In this document: positions 23,568-33,338 of the stretch, piece by piece
Layout: each line of letters begins with the position of its first letter
Numbering within the stretch: the stretch's first letter is position 1
Source of the DNA: Rathayibacter tritici
GTDB lineage: Bacteria; Actinomycetota; Actinomycetes; Actinomycetales; Microbacteriaceae
Direction of reading: 5' to 3'
Assembly: GCF_002932875.1 (NCBI RefSeq)
Contig: NZ_PSWS01000058.1
Span: forward strand, 1-64,000
Length of the DNA stretch: 64,000 nt
The notes under the pieces: generated by a model
Databases searched by the model: none
The model's input: only the letters and a program-made list of their open reading frames with translations
Told to the model about the DNA's origin: nothing
Made by a program: the position numbers and the translations under genes

Positions 23568-25430
23568 ATGACCACAGCCCAATCGCCTGCGACGACGCGG
23601 GGGAGGTGGCTGCGTTCCGCGGTCGCCGTTGTCGGCGCCACCGCCGTCATCCTCGGCGTCACGAGCGGGGGCGGGGCAGCGTCGGCCGAGACCCGTCGCG
23701 TCGGAATGTCGACGGCTCCGTACACCTGGTCGGTCACGGAGGACTACAGCGCAGCTCAGGTCGCGCCGGTCGCCGCGGACGCCACCGAACTCGAGATCAC
23801 CCTCTCGAGGTCGGCCCGCCCGACGTCGCCCTACCCCGACTTCACCACGGTGAACTGGACGGTCGGCGCTCTGCGGGGCCAGAGCGAGCTCACCTCGGGT
23901 AGCCGGACCTTCCGCATCCCGCTGAAGCAGAGCCTGTCCTCTCTCGGTGGCTCGTCGATCCCGCTGCAGCTGACCGCGCAGAAGGAGCCGCTGAGCGCCT
24001 CCGCGAAGCCGTACGGCCAGGCGTTCGACATCGGATACGAGCTCTTCACCACCGCAACCCTCACTGTGGGCGGGAACGCCGGCGCGGGGCTCGGCCGGGT
24101 CGACCTGTCCGGGGACGCTGTGAGCCTTGCCCGCGGAGGCTCTTTCTGGGGCACGAACTCGAGCGCGCAGAACGTCGCAGACAACGACGTGATCGTCCTC
24201 GAATCCAACAGTGCAGGCTTCTTCGACCTCGAGGGCCTCACCGCGAACGTCGGGCCGAGTCGCTCCAACCGCCTCGGCGCGCAGATCAGCGTCGACAGTG
24301 ATCAGTCCGCCGTCTCCGTGACCGTCCCCGCCGGCGCCTACGCCGCCTCGAAGGACGCCGCGGGCAGTCTCGTCCAGGTCTCCGGAATCAGCCGAGGCCG
24401 CGGGCAGCCGGCCGGGACCACCGTGAACATGGACGCGGCGATCCGTGTGACGGGGGGCGGCTCGACCACGCCGCCGGCCACGCCCACCCCGACCGCCACA
24501 GCGACGACTCCTCCCGCCGGAGGATCGCCGACGGTCTCGCGGATCGCCGGCGTCGATCGCCAGGCCACCGCGGTCGAGGTGTCCAAGCGCACCTTCGGCG
24601 TGAACGTGCCCGTCGTCTACGTCGCCACCGGCCAGAACTTCCCCGACGCGTTGAGCGCCGGACCTGCCGCGGCGAAGCAGGGCGGCCCGCTGCTGCTGGT
24701 CGATCGGGACTCGATGAGCCAGGTCGTCCGCGACGAGCTGACCCGCCTGAAGCCCGCGAAGATCGTCGTCGTCGGGTCCGAGCTGAGTATCGGCGGCCAG
24801 GTCTACCGAGACCTGACTGCCTACGCGAAGAACGGCGACATCCGCCGCCTCGGCGGAGTCGACCGGTACGACACCTCGAAGCGGATCATCCAGTACGCCT
24901 TCTCCGGCGGCTCGTCCAGGGCCTGGCTGGCGACGGGGGAGAAGTTCCCCGATGCCCTCAGCGCCAGCGCGGCAGCCGGCGCGGTTGACGCTCCCGTGAT
25001 CCTGACCAACGGGACGGGCGCCACGGCGGACGCCCTCACCCGCGGAATCATCAGTGGACTCGGGGTGAAGACGCTGACCATCGCGGGCTCACCGCTCTCC
25101 GTCAGCTCCGGCATCGAGCGCTCGATCCAGGGGCCGGAGATCACCCGCATCGGCGGAACCGACCGCTACGACACGTCGGAGAAGCTGAACCGGGCCGCCT
25201 TCGGCGCGGTGAAGACCGTGTACCTCGCCACCGGCGAGAACTTCCCCGACGCCCTCGCAGGAGCTACGGCTGCCGGCTTCACCGGCAGCCCGCTGTTCGC
25301 GGTGCAGCCCACCTGCGTGCCCGCGGCCGTCCTGGCCGACATCTCCGCCTCCGGAGCGAGCCGGGTCGTTCTGCTCGGCAGCACGAGGACACTGTCCGAC
25401 TCGGTGGCGGCGCTGACGCCCTGCGGCTGA
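23568..25430 (+). CDS. secreted protein with three cell-wall-binding repeat 2 domains
   Basis: This 620-residue exported protein has a signal peptide at residues 1-40, with probable cleavage after GGAASA. Residues about 45-300 form an N-terminal beta-rich domain I do not recognise, followed by a Thr/Pro linker (TTPPATPTPTATATTPP). The C-terminal half has three CWB2 repeats (about 324-425, 426-525 and 526-620) that share IxGxDRYxT and ATGxNFPDALS signatures. CWB2 repeats anchor proteins to cell-wall polymers in clostridia and are common in actinobacteria. The N-terminal domain probably carries the activity. It is followed by a terminator. Confidence 0.88.
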   Translation: MTTAQSPATTRGRWLRSAVAVVGATAVILGVTSGGGAASAETRRVGMSTAPYTWSVTEDYSAAQVAPVAADATELEITLSRSARPTSPYPDFTTVNWTVGALRGQSELTSGSRTFRIPLKQSLSSLGGSSIPLQLTAQKEPLSASAKPYGQAFDIGYELFTTATLTVGGNAGAGLGRVDLSGDAVSLARGGSFWGTNSSAQNVADNDVIVLESNSAGFFDLEGLTANVGPSRSNRLGAQISVDSDQSAVSVTVPAGAYAASKDAAGSLVQVSGISRGRGQPAGTTVNMDAAIRVTGGGSTTPPATPTPTATATTPPAGGSPTVSRIAGVDRQATAVEVSKRTFGVNVPVVYVATGQNFPDALSAGPAAAKQGGPLLLVDRDSMSQVVRDELTRLKPAKIVVVGSELSIGGQVYRDLTAYAKNGDIRRLGGVDRYDTSKRIIQYAFSGGSSRAWLATGEKFPDALSASAAAGAVDAPVILTNGTGATADALTRGIISGLGVKTLTIAGSPLSVSSGIERSIQGPEITRIGGTDRYDTSEKLNRAAFGAVKTVYLATGENFPDALAGATAAGFTGSPLFAVQPTCVPAAVLADISASGASRVVLLGSTRTLSDSVAALTPCG

Positions 25431-25450
25431 TCCGGGACTGCTGACGCTTT

Positions 25451-25486
25451 CCGCCCTCCCCGCGCGTCCGCCGGCAGGGAGGGCGG
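25451..25486 (+). terminator. hairpin terminator after CWB2 gene
   Basis: CCGCCCTCCC and GGGAGGGCGG form a ten-base stem followed by TTCGTCTT. Confidence 0.82.
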
Positions 25487-25531
25487 TTCGTCTTCCGGCA
25501 CTCCTGCCGACGCGGGGGAGCGACTTGCCGT

Positions 25532-25588
25532 TATCCTCAACTGGTGCGGGTGGTCCCGCGGCCCGCGCTCCGCGTCGGGCCGGGGACC
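25532..25588 (+). promoter_or_regulatory. ettA: candidate ettA promoter and leader hairpin
   Basis: TATCCT at 25532-25537 is a plausible -10 box. Just after it, 25552-25565 can pair with 25576-25588 (GGTCCC...GGCCCG stem with one bulged position). This leaves an unusually long leader (about 150 bases) before the ettA GTG. Confidence 0.35.
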
Positions 25589-25690
25589 GGCGTTCCGCCC
25601 CGGTCCGAGCCTCCGGCAGCGCCCACGCGCGGAGCAGGGGACGAGCGGGCGACGCGACTCCGCGCAGACCTACGGACTTGAGGACTTAGT

Positions 25691-27372
<1,682 letters not shown>

Positions 27373-27373
<1 letters not shown>

Positions 27374-27846
27374 TGCGCCTGCACGTCGCCATCCCGCTGC
27401 GCTGGTCGGACGTCGACGCCTACGCGCACGTGAACAACGCCGAGATGCTGCGCCTGCTCGAAGAGGCGCGCATCCAGGCGTTCTGGAAGCCGGACTCACC
27501 GCAGGCCGGTGGGATGGCGACGGCGGTGCTCGACGCGCGGCCCGGAACGACGTCGATCAGCCTGATCGCGCGGCAGGAGATCGAGTACCTCGCGCCGATC
27601 CCGTACATGCGTGCGCCGATCGACGTGGAGCTGTGGATCGGGCGGATCGGCGGGGCGAGCTTCGAGGTCTGCTACGAGTTGTACTCGCCCGCCGGCGTCG
27701 TCCCGCGGGTGCTTTTCACGAAGGCCGCCACGACACTCGTCCTGGTTACCGCCGAGACCGGGCGGCCCGAGCGCGTCCCGGAGGAGGTGCGCGGGGCGTG
27801 GGGCCCCTACGTCGAGGAGCCGGTCAGGTTCTCCACGCGTCGCTGA
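27373..27846 (+). CDS. hotdog-fold acyl-CoA thioesterase (4HBT type)
   Basis: This 157-residue hotdog protein probably hydrolyses a small or medium acyl-CoA. The signature RWSDVDAYAHVNNAEMLRLLEEAR contains the catalytic Asp region of the 4-hydroxybenzoyl-CoA thioesterase type. EIEYLAPIPYM and SFEVCYELYSP are the following strands. Its ATG shares a base with the ettA stop (TGATG), so it is translated with EttA. This ettA-thioesterase pairing is common in actinobacteria, as far as I recall. Confidence 0.9.
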
Positions 27847-27983
27847 TCCGGCGCTCCTGCGGGTTCGGTCCGAACACGGAGGTCGTCTCCGGCTCGTGAT
27901 TCTCGGCTCGGCTCGCTCGATCCCGGACTTCTCGCGAGCCGGACGTGATCCGGCGAGCCGAAGCCGGAGGTCGAGCGCGGCAG

Positions 27984-28850
27984 CTACGCCAGCGGGACAC
28001 GAACCATGCCCTCCTGGGCGACGCTCGCCACCAGTAGGCCATCGCGGGTGTAGATCCGCCCGAGCGAGAGGCCGCGCCCGCCGGACGCGCTCGGTGACTC
28101 CTGCACATAGAGGAGCCACTGGTCCACCCGCGCGGGGCGATGCCACCACATCGCGTGGTCGAGGCTCGCGATGCGCAGCCCCGGCGTGGTCCAGGCCGCG
28201 CCGTGGCGGCGGAGCGTGGATTCGAGGATCGTGTAGTCGCTCGCGTAGGCGAGGGCCGCGCGGTGCAGCATCGCGTCGTCCGGCAGGGGGCCCAGCGAGC
28301 GCATCCACACGCTCTGGTGCGCCACCCGCTCGGGGTCGGCCCGGAGGTAGACGGGCTGCTCGACATGGCGCACGTCGAAGGGGCGCTGGGTGGCCCAGAA
28401 GCTGCCGACCGGATGGTCGACCCCCGCCAGGACCTCGGCGGTGCTCGGCAGCGACTCCGGATCGGGGACGCCCTCCGGCATCGGAGCCTGGTGGTCGAGC
28501 CCGTCGTCGTCGGTCTGGAACGAGGCGATCATCGAGAGGATCGGCCGTCCGTTCTGGTAGGCCTGCGTGCGCCGCGTGCAGAACGAGCGGCCGTCGTGGA
28601 TCCGGTCGACCGAGAATGTGATCGGCAGGGTGACGTCGCCCGGGCGGAGGAAGTAGCCGTGCATGGAGTGCACGGAGCGCTCCTCGACGGTGCGGCCGGC
28701 CGCGATCAAGGACTGTGCGAGGACCTGGCCGCCGAAGACGCGCCCCTCGGGCATCCACTGCGACGGCCCTGTCGAAATGTCCTCGCTGGTACGGGCGCCC
28801 GTATCGACGAGATCGAGTGCGGTGAGGAACGAGGAGAGGGGGTCGGGCAC
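27984..28850 (-). CDS. tesB: acyl-CoA thioesterase II (TesB family)
   Basis: This double-hotdog thioesterase has 288 residues. RVFGGQVLAQSLIAAGRTV and HSMHGYFLRPGD in the first half, and ASDYTILEST and SLDHAMWWHRP in the second, are TesB hallmarks; the Asp in SLDHAMWWH is the active-site Asp. It cleaves medium- and long-chain acyl-CoAs. The GTG at 28850 is the first start. It is divergent from the next gene with a 58-base gap. Confidence 0.93.
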   Translation of the reverse strand: MPDPLSSFLTALDLVDTGARTSEDISTGPSQWMPEGRVFGGQVLAQSLIAAGRTVEERSVHSMHGYFLRPGDVTLPITFSVDRIHDGRSFCTRRTQAYQNGRPILSMIASFQTDDDGLDHQAPMPEGVPDPESLPSTAEVLAGVDHPVGSFWATQRPFDVRHVEQPVYLRADPERVAHQSVWMRSLGPLPDDAMLHRAALAYASDYTILESTLRRHGAAWTTPGLRIASLDHAMWWHRPARVDQWLLYVQESPSASGGRGLSLGRIYTRDGLLVASVAQEGMVRVPLA

Positions 28851-28908
28851 GGTACCTCCGGGGTGTCGGGCGGTAGGGCGGGCCGCCTCGGGTAAGTTTA
28901 TCGACGCG

Positions 28909-29574
28909 ATGAGTTCGTCCTTCTCCCTGGCGGATCCGCCGAGCCTGTCGGATCTGCGTGTCTTCCTGGGTCGTTCGGCCCGGGTCGAGGACGGTGCGGT
29001 CCGGCTGCTCGCCGACGACCACGTGCTGGCCGTCTATACGCCGGTCCTTCAGCCACGAGGGCTGCTCGACCGCTCCTCCACTGTGCTGGGCCTGCGGGTC
29101 TTCGCGCTCGGCGAGCCCGCCGAGTTCGACAGGATCGTACCGATCCGGGCGCTCTCGGACCGACTCGCCCGGTTGCAGTGGGAGCCGGGCGGAGCGGACG
29201 GCAAGCCGGTCGTGCTGCCCGACGGCGACGACGCGACGGCGGGGCCCTGGGCGGGCGTCTCCCCGCCCCGCGGTGGCTGGACTCGACGCGAACCGGTGGA
29301 CCCCGGCTTCTTGGAGCGGGTGGCGCGCGAGGGGATCGACGAGATCGCGGCTGCCGTCGGCTCCGAGACCGGCGAGCAGATCGTCGGCCGCGTGCGCGTG
29401 AGCGTGTGGGGGCGCCCGCTCGACGGCCTCCCGGACGTCCCCGCCGGTGCGGCGTTCGCGCTCTTCGCACTCGGATTCCTCGGCGCCGATGATCCGGTGG
29501 CGCTACTGGAGAGCGGGGCCTGGCGCCGGCTCACGTCCCGTCGCGGACACGTCCTCGTCCGCACTCCGGGCTGA
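28909..29574 (+). CDS. conserved hypothetical protein
   Basis: No function recognised; 221 residues, cytoplasmic, no membrane segment. Visible landmarks are LRVFLGRSARVEDGAVRLLADDHVLAVYTPVL, LRVFALGEP and the WEPGG...W...PPRGGW segment. The C-terminal half carries GIDEIAAAVG and VWGRPLDGLP. Proteins of this pattern occur in many Actinobacteria. There is no ribosome binding site; TAAGTT at 28893-28898 would be a -10 box that starts transcription a few bases before the ATG, so a leaderless or nearly leaderless mRNA is likely. Confidence 0.75.
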   Translation: MSSSFSLADPPSLSDLRVFLGRSARVEDGAVRLLADDHVLAVYTPVLQPRGLLDRSSTVLGLRVFALGEPAEFDRIVPIRALSDRLARLQWEPGGADGKPVVLPDGDDATAGPWAGVSPPRGGWTRREPVDPGFLERVAREGIDEIAAAVGSETGEQIVGRVRVSVWGRPLDGLPDVPAGAAFALFALGFLGADDPVALLESGAWRRLTSRRGHVLVRTPG

Positions 29575-29582
29575 GCCGTCGG

Positions 29583-29993
29583 CTACTCCTCGAAGGTGTT
29601 CACCATCGCGTGGGCGGCGCGCTCCAGATAGTCCCAGAGCAGGGCGTCGTCTGCCGGAGCGAGGTCGAGCTCGTCGACGGCGGTGCGCATGTGCTGGAGC
29701 CAGTGGTCGCGGGCCTCGGGGTTGATCCGGAAGGGCTGGTGCCGCATCCGCAGGCGCGGATGGCCCCGCTGCTCGCTGTAGGTGCCCGGCCCGCCCCAGT
29801 ACTGCTCGAGGAAGCCGGTGAGACGCTGAATCGCGCCCTCGAGGTCGTGCTCGGGGTACATCGGCCAGAGCACCTCGTCCTCGCGGACACCCTCGTAGAA
29901 TCGGCGCACCAGGCGCTCGAAGGTCGGTCGGCCGCCGAGATGCTCCCAGAAGCTGCGGAGCGGAGGCGTCCCGCCGATCTGCAGGCCGCTCAC
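29583..29993 (-). CDS. glbO: group II truncated haemoglobin
   Basis: This 136-residue 2/2 globin binds O2 or NO at haem. The group II pattern is complete: B10 Tyr33 in RRFYEGV, proximal His85 (F8) in RMRHQPFRI, and Trp98 (G8) in DHWLQHM. The GTG start overlaps the mscS stop by four bases, so globin and channel are cotranscribed and coupled. Group II globins in actinobacteria are tied to oxygen or redox chemistry. The exact role here is not shown by sequence. Confidence 0.93.
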   Translation of the reverse strand: MSGLQIGGTPPLRSFWEHLGGRPTFERLVRRFYEGVREDEVLWPMYPEHDLEGAIQRLTGFLEQYWGGPGTYSEQRGHPRLRMRHQPFRINPEARDHWLQHMRTAVDELDLAPADDALLWDYLERAAHAMVNTFEE

Positions 29994-31078
29994 GAGCGCG
30001 GCTCCGACGCTCCGGGAACGCTGCCGTCGGTCGACGGAGGCGTCCCGCCCCCGCGCCGCAGCGCCCGGGGGAGCCGAACGGGCTTGCCGTGCTCGGTGCT
30101 GATCGTGGGGGAGGGAGTGGTCCGTGGCGGCTTGGCGCCTCCGACACTCGTCGCGCCCTCGAAGCCCTCGAGCACGACGGTCGCGAGGGAGGGCAGCTTC
30201 ACGTCGAGTGCGTCGAGCGACGTCTTCAGACGCAGCCGCAGCTCGCGGGCGACGTCGTCCTTCGCGGTGGTGCGCGTTTTGACGACGACCCGGATGACCA
30301 GGGCGTCGTCGGCGATCGACTCCAGCCCCCAGAGTTCCGGCTTCTCGATGATCCGGGCGCGCCACCGGCTGCTCGCGGCGAGGTCGTTCGCCGTGGCGAG
30401 GACGGTGGACTGCACCTGCTCGAGATCCGTCTCGTACGGCACTGCGAGGTCGACGATCACGCGGGACCAGCCCTGCGACATGTTGCCGACCCGGACGATC
30501 TCGCCGTTGCGGACGAACCAGAGGGTGCCGTTGACGTCGCGGATCTGGGTGACGCGGACGCCGACCGACTCGACCACGCCGGTGGCCTGCCCGGTGTCGA
30601 CGACGTCCCCGACGCCGAGCTGGTCTTCCGCGACCATGAAGAGGCCGTTCAGCACGTCCTTCACGATGTTCTGGGCGCCGAAGCCCAGGCCCGCGCCGAG
30701 CGCGGCTGTCAGCAGGGCGAAGGAGCCGATCAGATCCTTGTCGATGGTCGTCACGATCATCACCAGGGCGATGACGACGATCAGAATCGAGCTGAGATTG
30801 TTCAGGATCGAGCCGAGCGTGCGCGTGCGCTGCACTACCCGCACGGCCGCGAGCGGCGAGGCGGCGATCGACTGGGTGTCTTCGACCCGCTGCCGACGCT
30901 TCACCCCCGAGACGATCTGGTCGACCACGCGACCGATCACGAAGTGCGCGATGACGCGCACCAGCAGCGCGCCCAGCACGATCCCGAGGATCGCGATCAC
31001 CTTCCAGAAGGCGTCGGACTCGAAGAAGGAGACGGTGGCGACGACAGGGTCCGGGGTGGAGGTCTGAAGAAGCAGCAT
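29990..31078 (-). CDS. MscS-family mechanosensitive ion channel
   Basis: This is a small-conductance-type osmotic release channel of 362 residues. Hydrophobic spans lie at about 23-45, 90-113 and 117-140. The pore helix contains [24 protein letters not shown], the MscS Gly/Ala-rich TM3, followed by the beta domain with [25 protein letters not shown]. The C-terminus is a disordered Pro/Ser-rich tail. It is cotranscribed with glbO downstream and divergent from prpB. Confidence 0.93.
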   Translation of the reverse strand: MLLLQTSTPDPVVATVSFFESDAFWKVIAILGIVLGALLVRVIAHFVIGRVVDQIVSGVKRRQRVEDTQSIAASPLAAVRVVQRTRTLGSILNNLSSILIVVIALVMIVTTIDKDLIGSFALLTAALGAGLGFGAQNIVKDVLNGLFMVAEDQLGVGDVVDTGQATGVVESVGVRVTQIRDVNGTLWFVRNGEIVRVGNMSQGWSRVIVDLAVPYETDLEQVQSTVLATANDLAASSRWRARIIEKPELWGLESIADDALVIRVVVKTRTTAKDDVARELRLRLKTSLDALDVKLPSLATVVLEGFEGATSVGGAKPPRTTPSPTISTEHGKPVRLPRALRRGGGTPPSTDGSVPGASEPRS

Positions 31079-31192
31079 GACCGCTCCAGGCTACGGGACG
31101 CCTCCCTCCGAGTCGGGTGCACGAGCCCCGCGCGCGTATAGATTCGAGTCGGGTCCGCACGGACCCGGACACCGCCCTGGGAAGGACGCCCG

Positions 31193-32104
31193 ATGCTCCA
31201 CTCCACCCGGACTCCCGCCGAGAAGCGCCGCCTCTTCCGCGAGCGCCTCGCTTCGGGCGAGCTGCTGCAGCTGCCCGGCGCGTTCACTCCTCTCTCCGCA
31301 CGCCTGATCGAGGCGAAGGGCTTCGACGGGATCTACGTCTCGGGCGCCGTGCTCTCGGCCGAGCTGGGACTGCCGGACATTGGGCTGACCACCCTCTCCG
31401 AGGTTGCCGACCGCGGGCAGCAGATCGCGCGGATGACCGACCTCCCGGTCCTGGTGGACGCCGACACCGGCTTCGGCGAGCCGCTGAACGTGGCGCGCAC
31501 CGTGCAGATGCTCGAGGACGCCGGAGTTGCGGGGCTGCACATCGAGGACCAGGTGAACCCCAAGCGCTGCGGGCACCTGGACGGCAAGGCCGTCGTCGAC
31601 GGGGCCACCTCGGTGCGCAGGATCGCGGCGGCGGTCGACGCGCGGCGCGACTGCGACCTCGTGATCATGGCGCGCACCGACATCCGGGCCCTCGACGGGC
31701 TGCCGGCCGCGATCGACCGGGCGAAGCGGCTGGTTGACGCCGGTGCCGACGCGGTCTTCCCCGAGGCGATGCGCGACCTGTCCGAGTTCGAGGCGGTCCG
31801 CGCGGCGATCGACGTGCCGATCCTCGCCAACATGACGGAGTTCGGCAAGAGCGAGCTGTTCACGGCGCAGCAGCTCACCGATGTCGGCGTCACCATCGTG
31901 ATCCACCCGGTGTCGCTGCTGCGGATCGCGATGGGCGCGGCGATGCGCGCGCTCGACACGCTCAAGGCTGAGGGATCGCTCCGCTCGGAGGTGCCCGGGA
32001 TGCAGACGCGCGCCGAGCTCTACGAACTGCTGGACTACGCCTCCTACAGCCGCTTCGACGAGGGCGTCTTCGACTTCTCGCTCGCCGACCACTACGGCGC
32101 CTGA
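31193..32104 (+). CDS. prpB: methylisocitrate lyase
   Basis: PrpB cleaves 2-methylisocitrate to pyruvate and succinate in propionyl-CoA breakdown. It has 303 residues, as usual for PrpB. The active-site loop is [11 protein letters not shown] with catalytic Cys126, and metal-binding acids lie in [11 protein letters not shown] (Asp89, Asp91) and HIEDQ. The start ATG is followed by [21 protein letters not shown], the usual lid. It is cotranscribed with prpC, 70 bases downstream. prpD is not adjacent. Confidence 0.95.
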   Translation: MLHSTRTPAEKRRLFRERLASGELLQLPGAFTPLSARLIEAKGFDGIYVSGAVLSAELGLPDIGLTTLSEVADRGQQIARMTDLPVLVDADTGFGEPLNVARTVQMLEDAGVAGLHIEDQVNPKRCGHLDGKAVVDGATSVRRIAAAVDARRDCDLVIMARTDIRALDGLPAAIDRAKRLVDAGADAVFPEAMRDLSEFEAVRAAIDVPILANMTEFGKSELFTAQQLTDVGVTIVIHPVSLLRIAMGAAMRALDTLKAEGSLRSEVPGMQTRAELYELLDYASYSRFDEGVFDFSLADHYGA

Positions 32105-32174
32105 CCGCACCCCACCGGCACCAGCCGGCGGCGCGCACCGGCGCCGTCGCCCGCCTCTCCCCCAGGAGCGAACA

Positions 32175-33311
32175 ATGAGCACGACCGACCAGGACATCCG
32201 CAAGGGACTCGTGGGGGTCGTCGTCGACACGACGGCGGTCTCGAAGGTCGACCCGGAGTCGAACTCGCTGCTCTATCGCGGCTACCCGGTTCAGGAGCTC
32301 GCCGCCCAGACCTCGTTCGAGGACGTGGCCTGGCTGCTCTGGCACGGCGAACTGCCCACGAGCGAACAGGCTGCGGAACTCGCGGCCGTGGAGCGCGCCC
32401 ATCGCGCCCTCGCAGCGGAGGTTCGCACCGTGATCGACCTGCTGCCACTCGCAGCGCACCCGATGGACGTCGTGCGGACGGCCGTCAGCGTCCTGGGCGC
32501 GCTCGACCCCGACCCGGACGCCGATGCTCCCGGCGCCGTGCTCGATCGCTCGGTGCGGCTCTGGGCGGCGCTGCCGGCGATCGTCGCGTCTGCACAGCGG
32601 CGCAGGCGAGGGCTCGAGCCGATCGAGCCGCGCGATGACCTGGGCTACTCCGAGAACTTCCTCTGGATGACGTTCGGCGAGGTGCCGGAGCCGGTCGTCG
32701 TCGACGCCTTCCGCGTCTCGCTGGTGCTCTACGCCGAGCACTCCTTCAACGCGTCGACCTTTACCGCGCGCGTCGTGACGTCGACGCTCTCGGACGTCTA
32801 TTCCGCCGTCACCGCGGCGATCGGAGCCCTCAAGGGCCCGCTGCACGGCGGAGCGAACGAGGCGGTGCTGCACGTGCTGGACGAGGTCGGCACCGGGCCC
32901 GAGGCGAAGCGGCGCTCTCAAGAGTGGCTCTCCGCCGCGCTCGCGCAGAAGCGGAAGGTGATGGGATTCGGGCACCGGGTCTACAAATCGGGCGACTCGC
33001 GGGTGCCGACGATGGACGCGGCGCTTCGCCGGCTCGCCGAGCACGAGGACGCCGGCGACCTGATGAAGCTCTACGACGCCCTGGCCGAGGCGATGGCCCA
33101 GCGCACGGGCATCCTGCCCAACCTCGACTACCCGTCGGGACCCGCCTACCGCCTGATGGGTTTCGACATCGAGATCTTCACGCCCCTGTTCGTCGCGGCG
33201 CGCGTGGTGGGCTGGACGGCACACGTGATCGAGCAGCGGGGCTCGAACGCGCTGATCCGGCCGCTCTCGGCGTACGACGGACCGCAGCGCCGCTCGGTCC
33301 CGCAGCGCTGA
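32175..33311 (+). CDS. prpC: 2-methylcitrate synthase
   Basis: PrpC condenses propionyl-CoA with oxaloacetate. The protein has 378 residues. Citrate-synthase-fold catalytic residues are His224 (GPLHGGANEA), His267 (GFGHRVYKSGDSR) and the Asp in FDIEIFTPLF. The N-terminal regions LLYRGYPVQELAAQTSFEDVAWLL and HSFNASTFTARV place it in the PrpC/citrate synthase 2 branch. The ATG has an AGGAG ribosome binding site. Pairing with prpB supports 2-methylcitrate over citrate as product; sequence alone does not exclude both. Confidence 0.93.
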   Translation: MSTTDQDIRKGLVGVVVDTTAVSKVDPESNSLLYRGYPVQELAAQTSFEDVAWLLWHGELPTSEQAAELAAVERAHRALAAEVRTVIDLLPLAAHPMDVVRTAVSVLGALDPDPDADAPGAVLDRSVRLWAALPAIVASAQRRRRGLEPIEPRDDLGYSENFLWMTFGEVPEPVVVDAFRVSLVLYAEHSFNASTFTARVVTSTLSDVYSAVTAAIGALKGPLHGGANEAVLHVLDEVGTGPEAKRRSQEWLSAALAQKRKVMGFGHRVYKSGDSRVPTMDAALRRLAEHEDAGDLMKLYDALAEAMAQRTGILPNLDYPSGPAYRLMGFDIEIFTPLFVAARVVGWTAHVIEQRGSNALIRPLSAYDGPQRRSVPQR

Positions 33312-33338
33312 GGCGTCGCGGGACCGAGCGGTGGCAAG

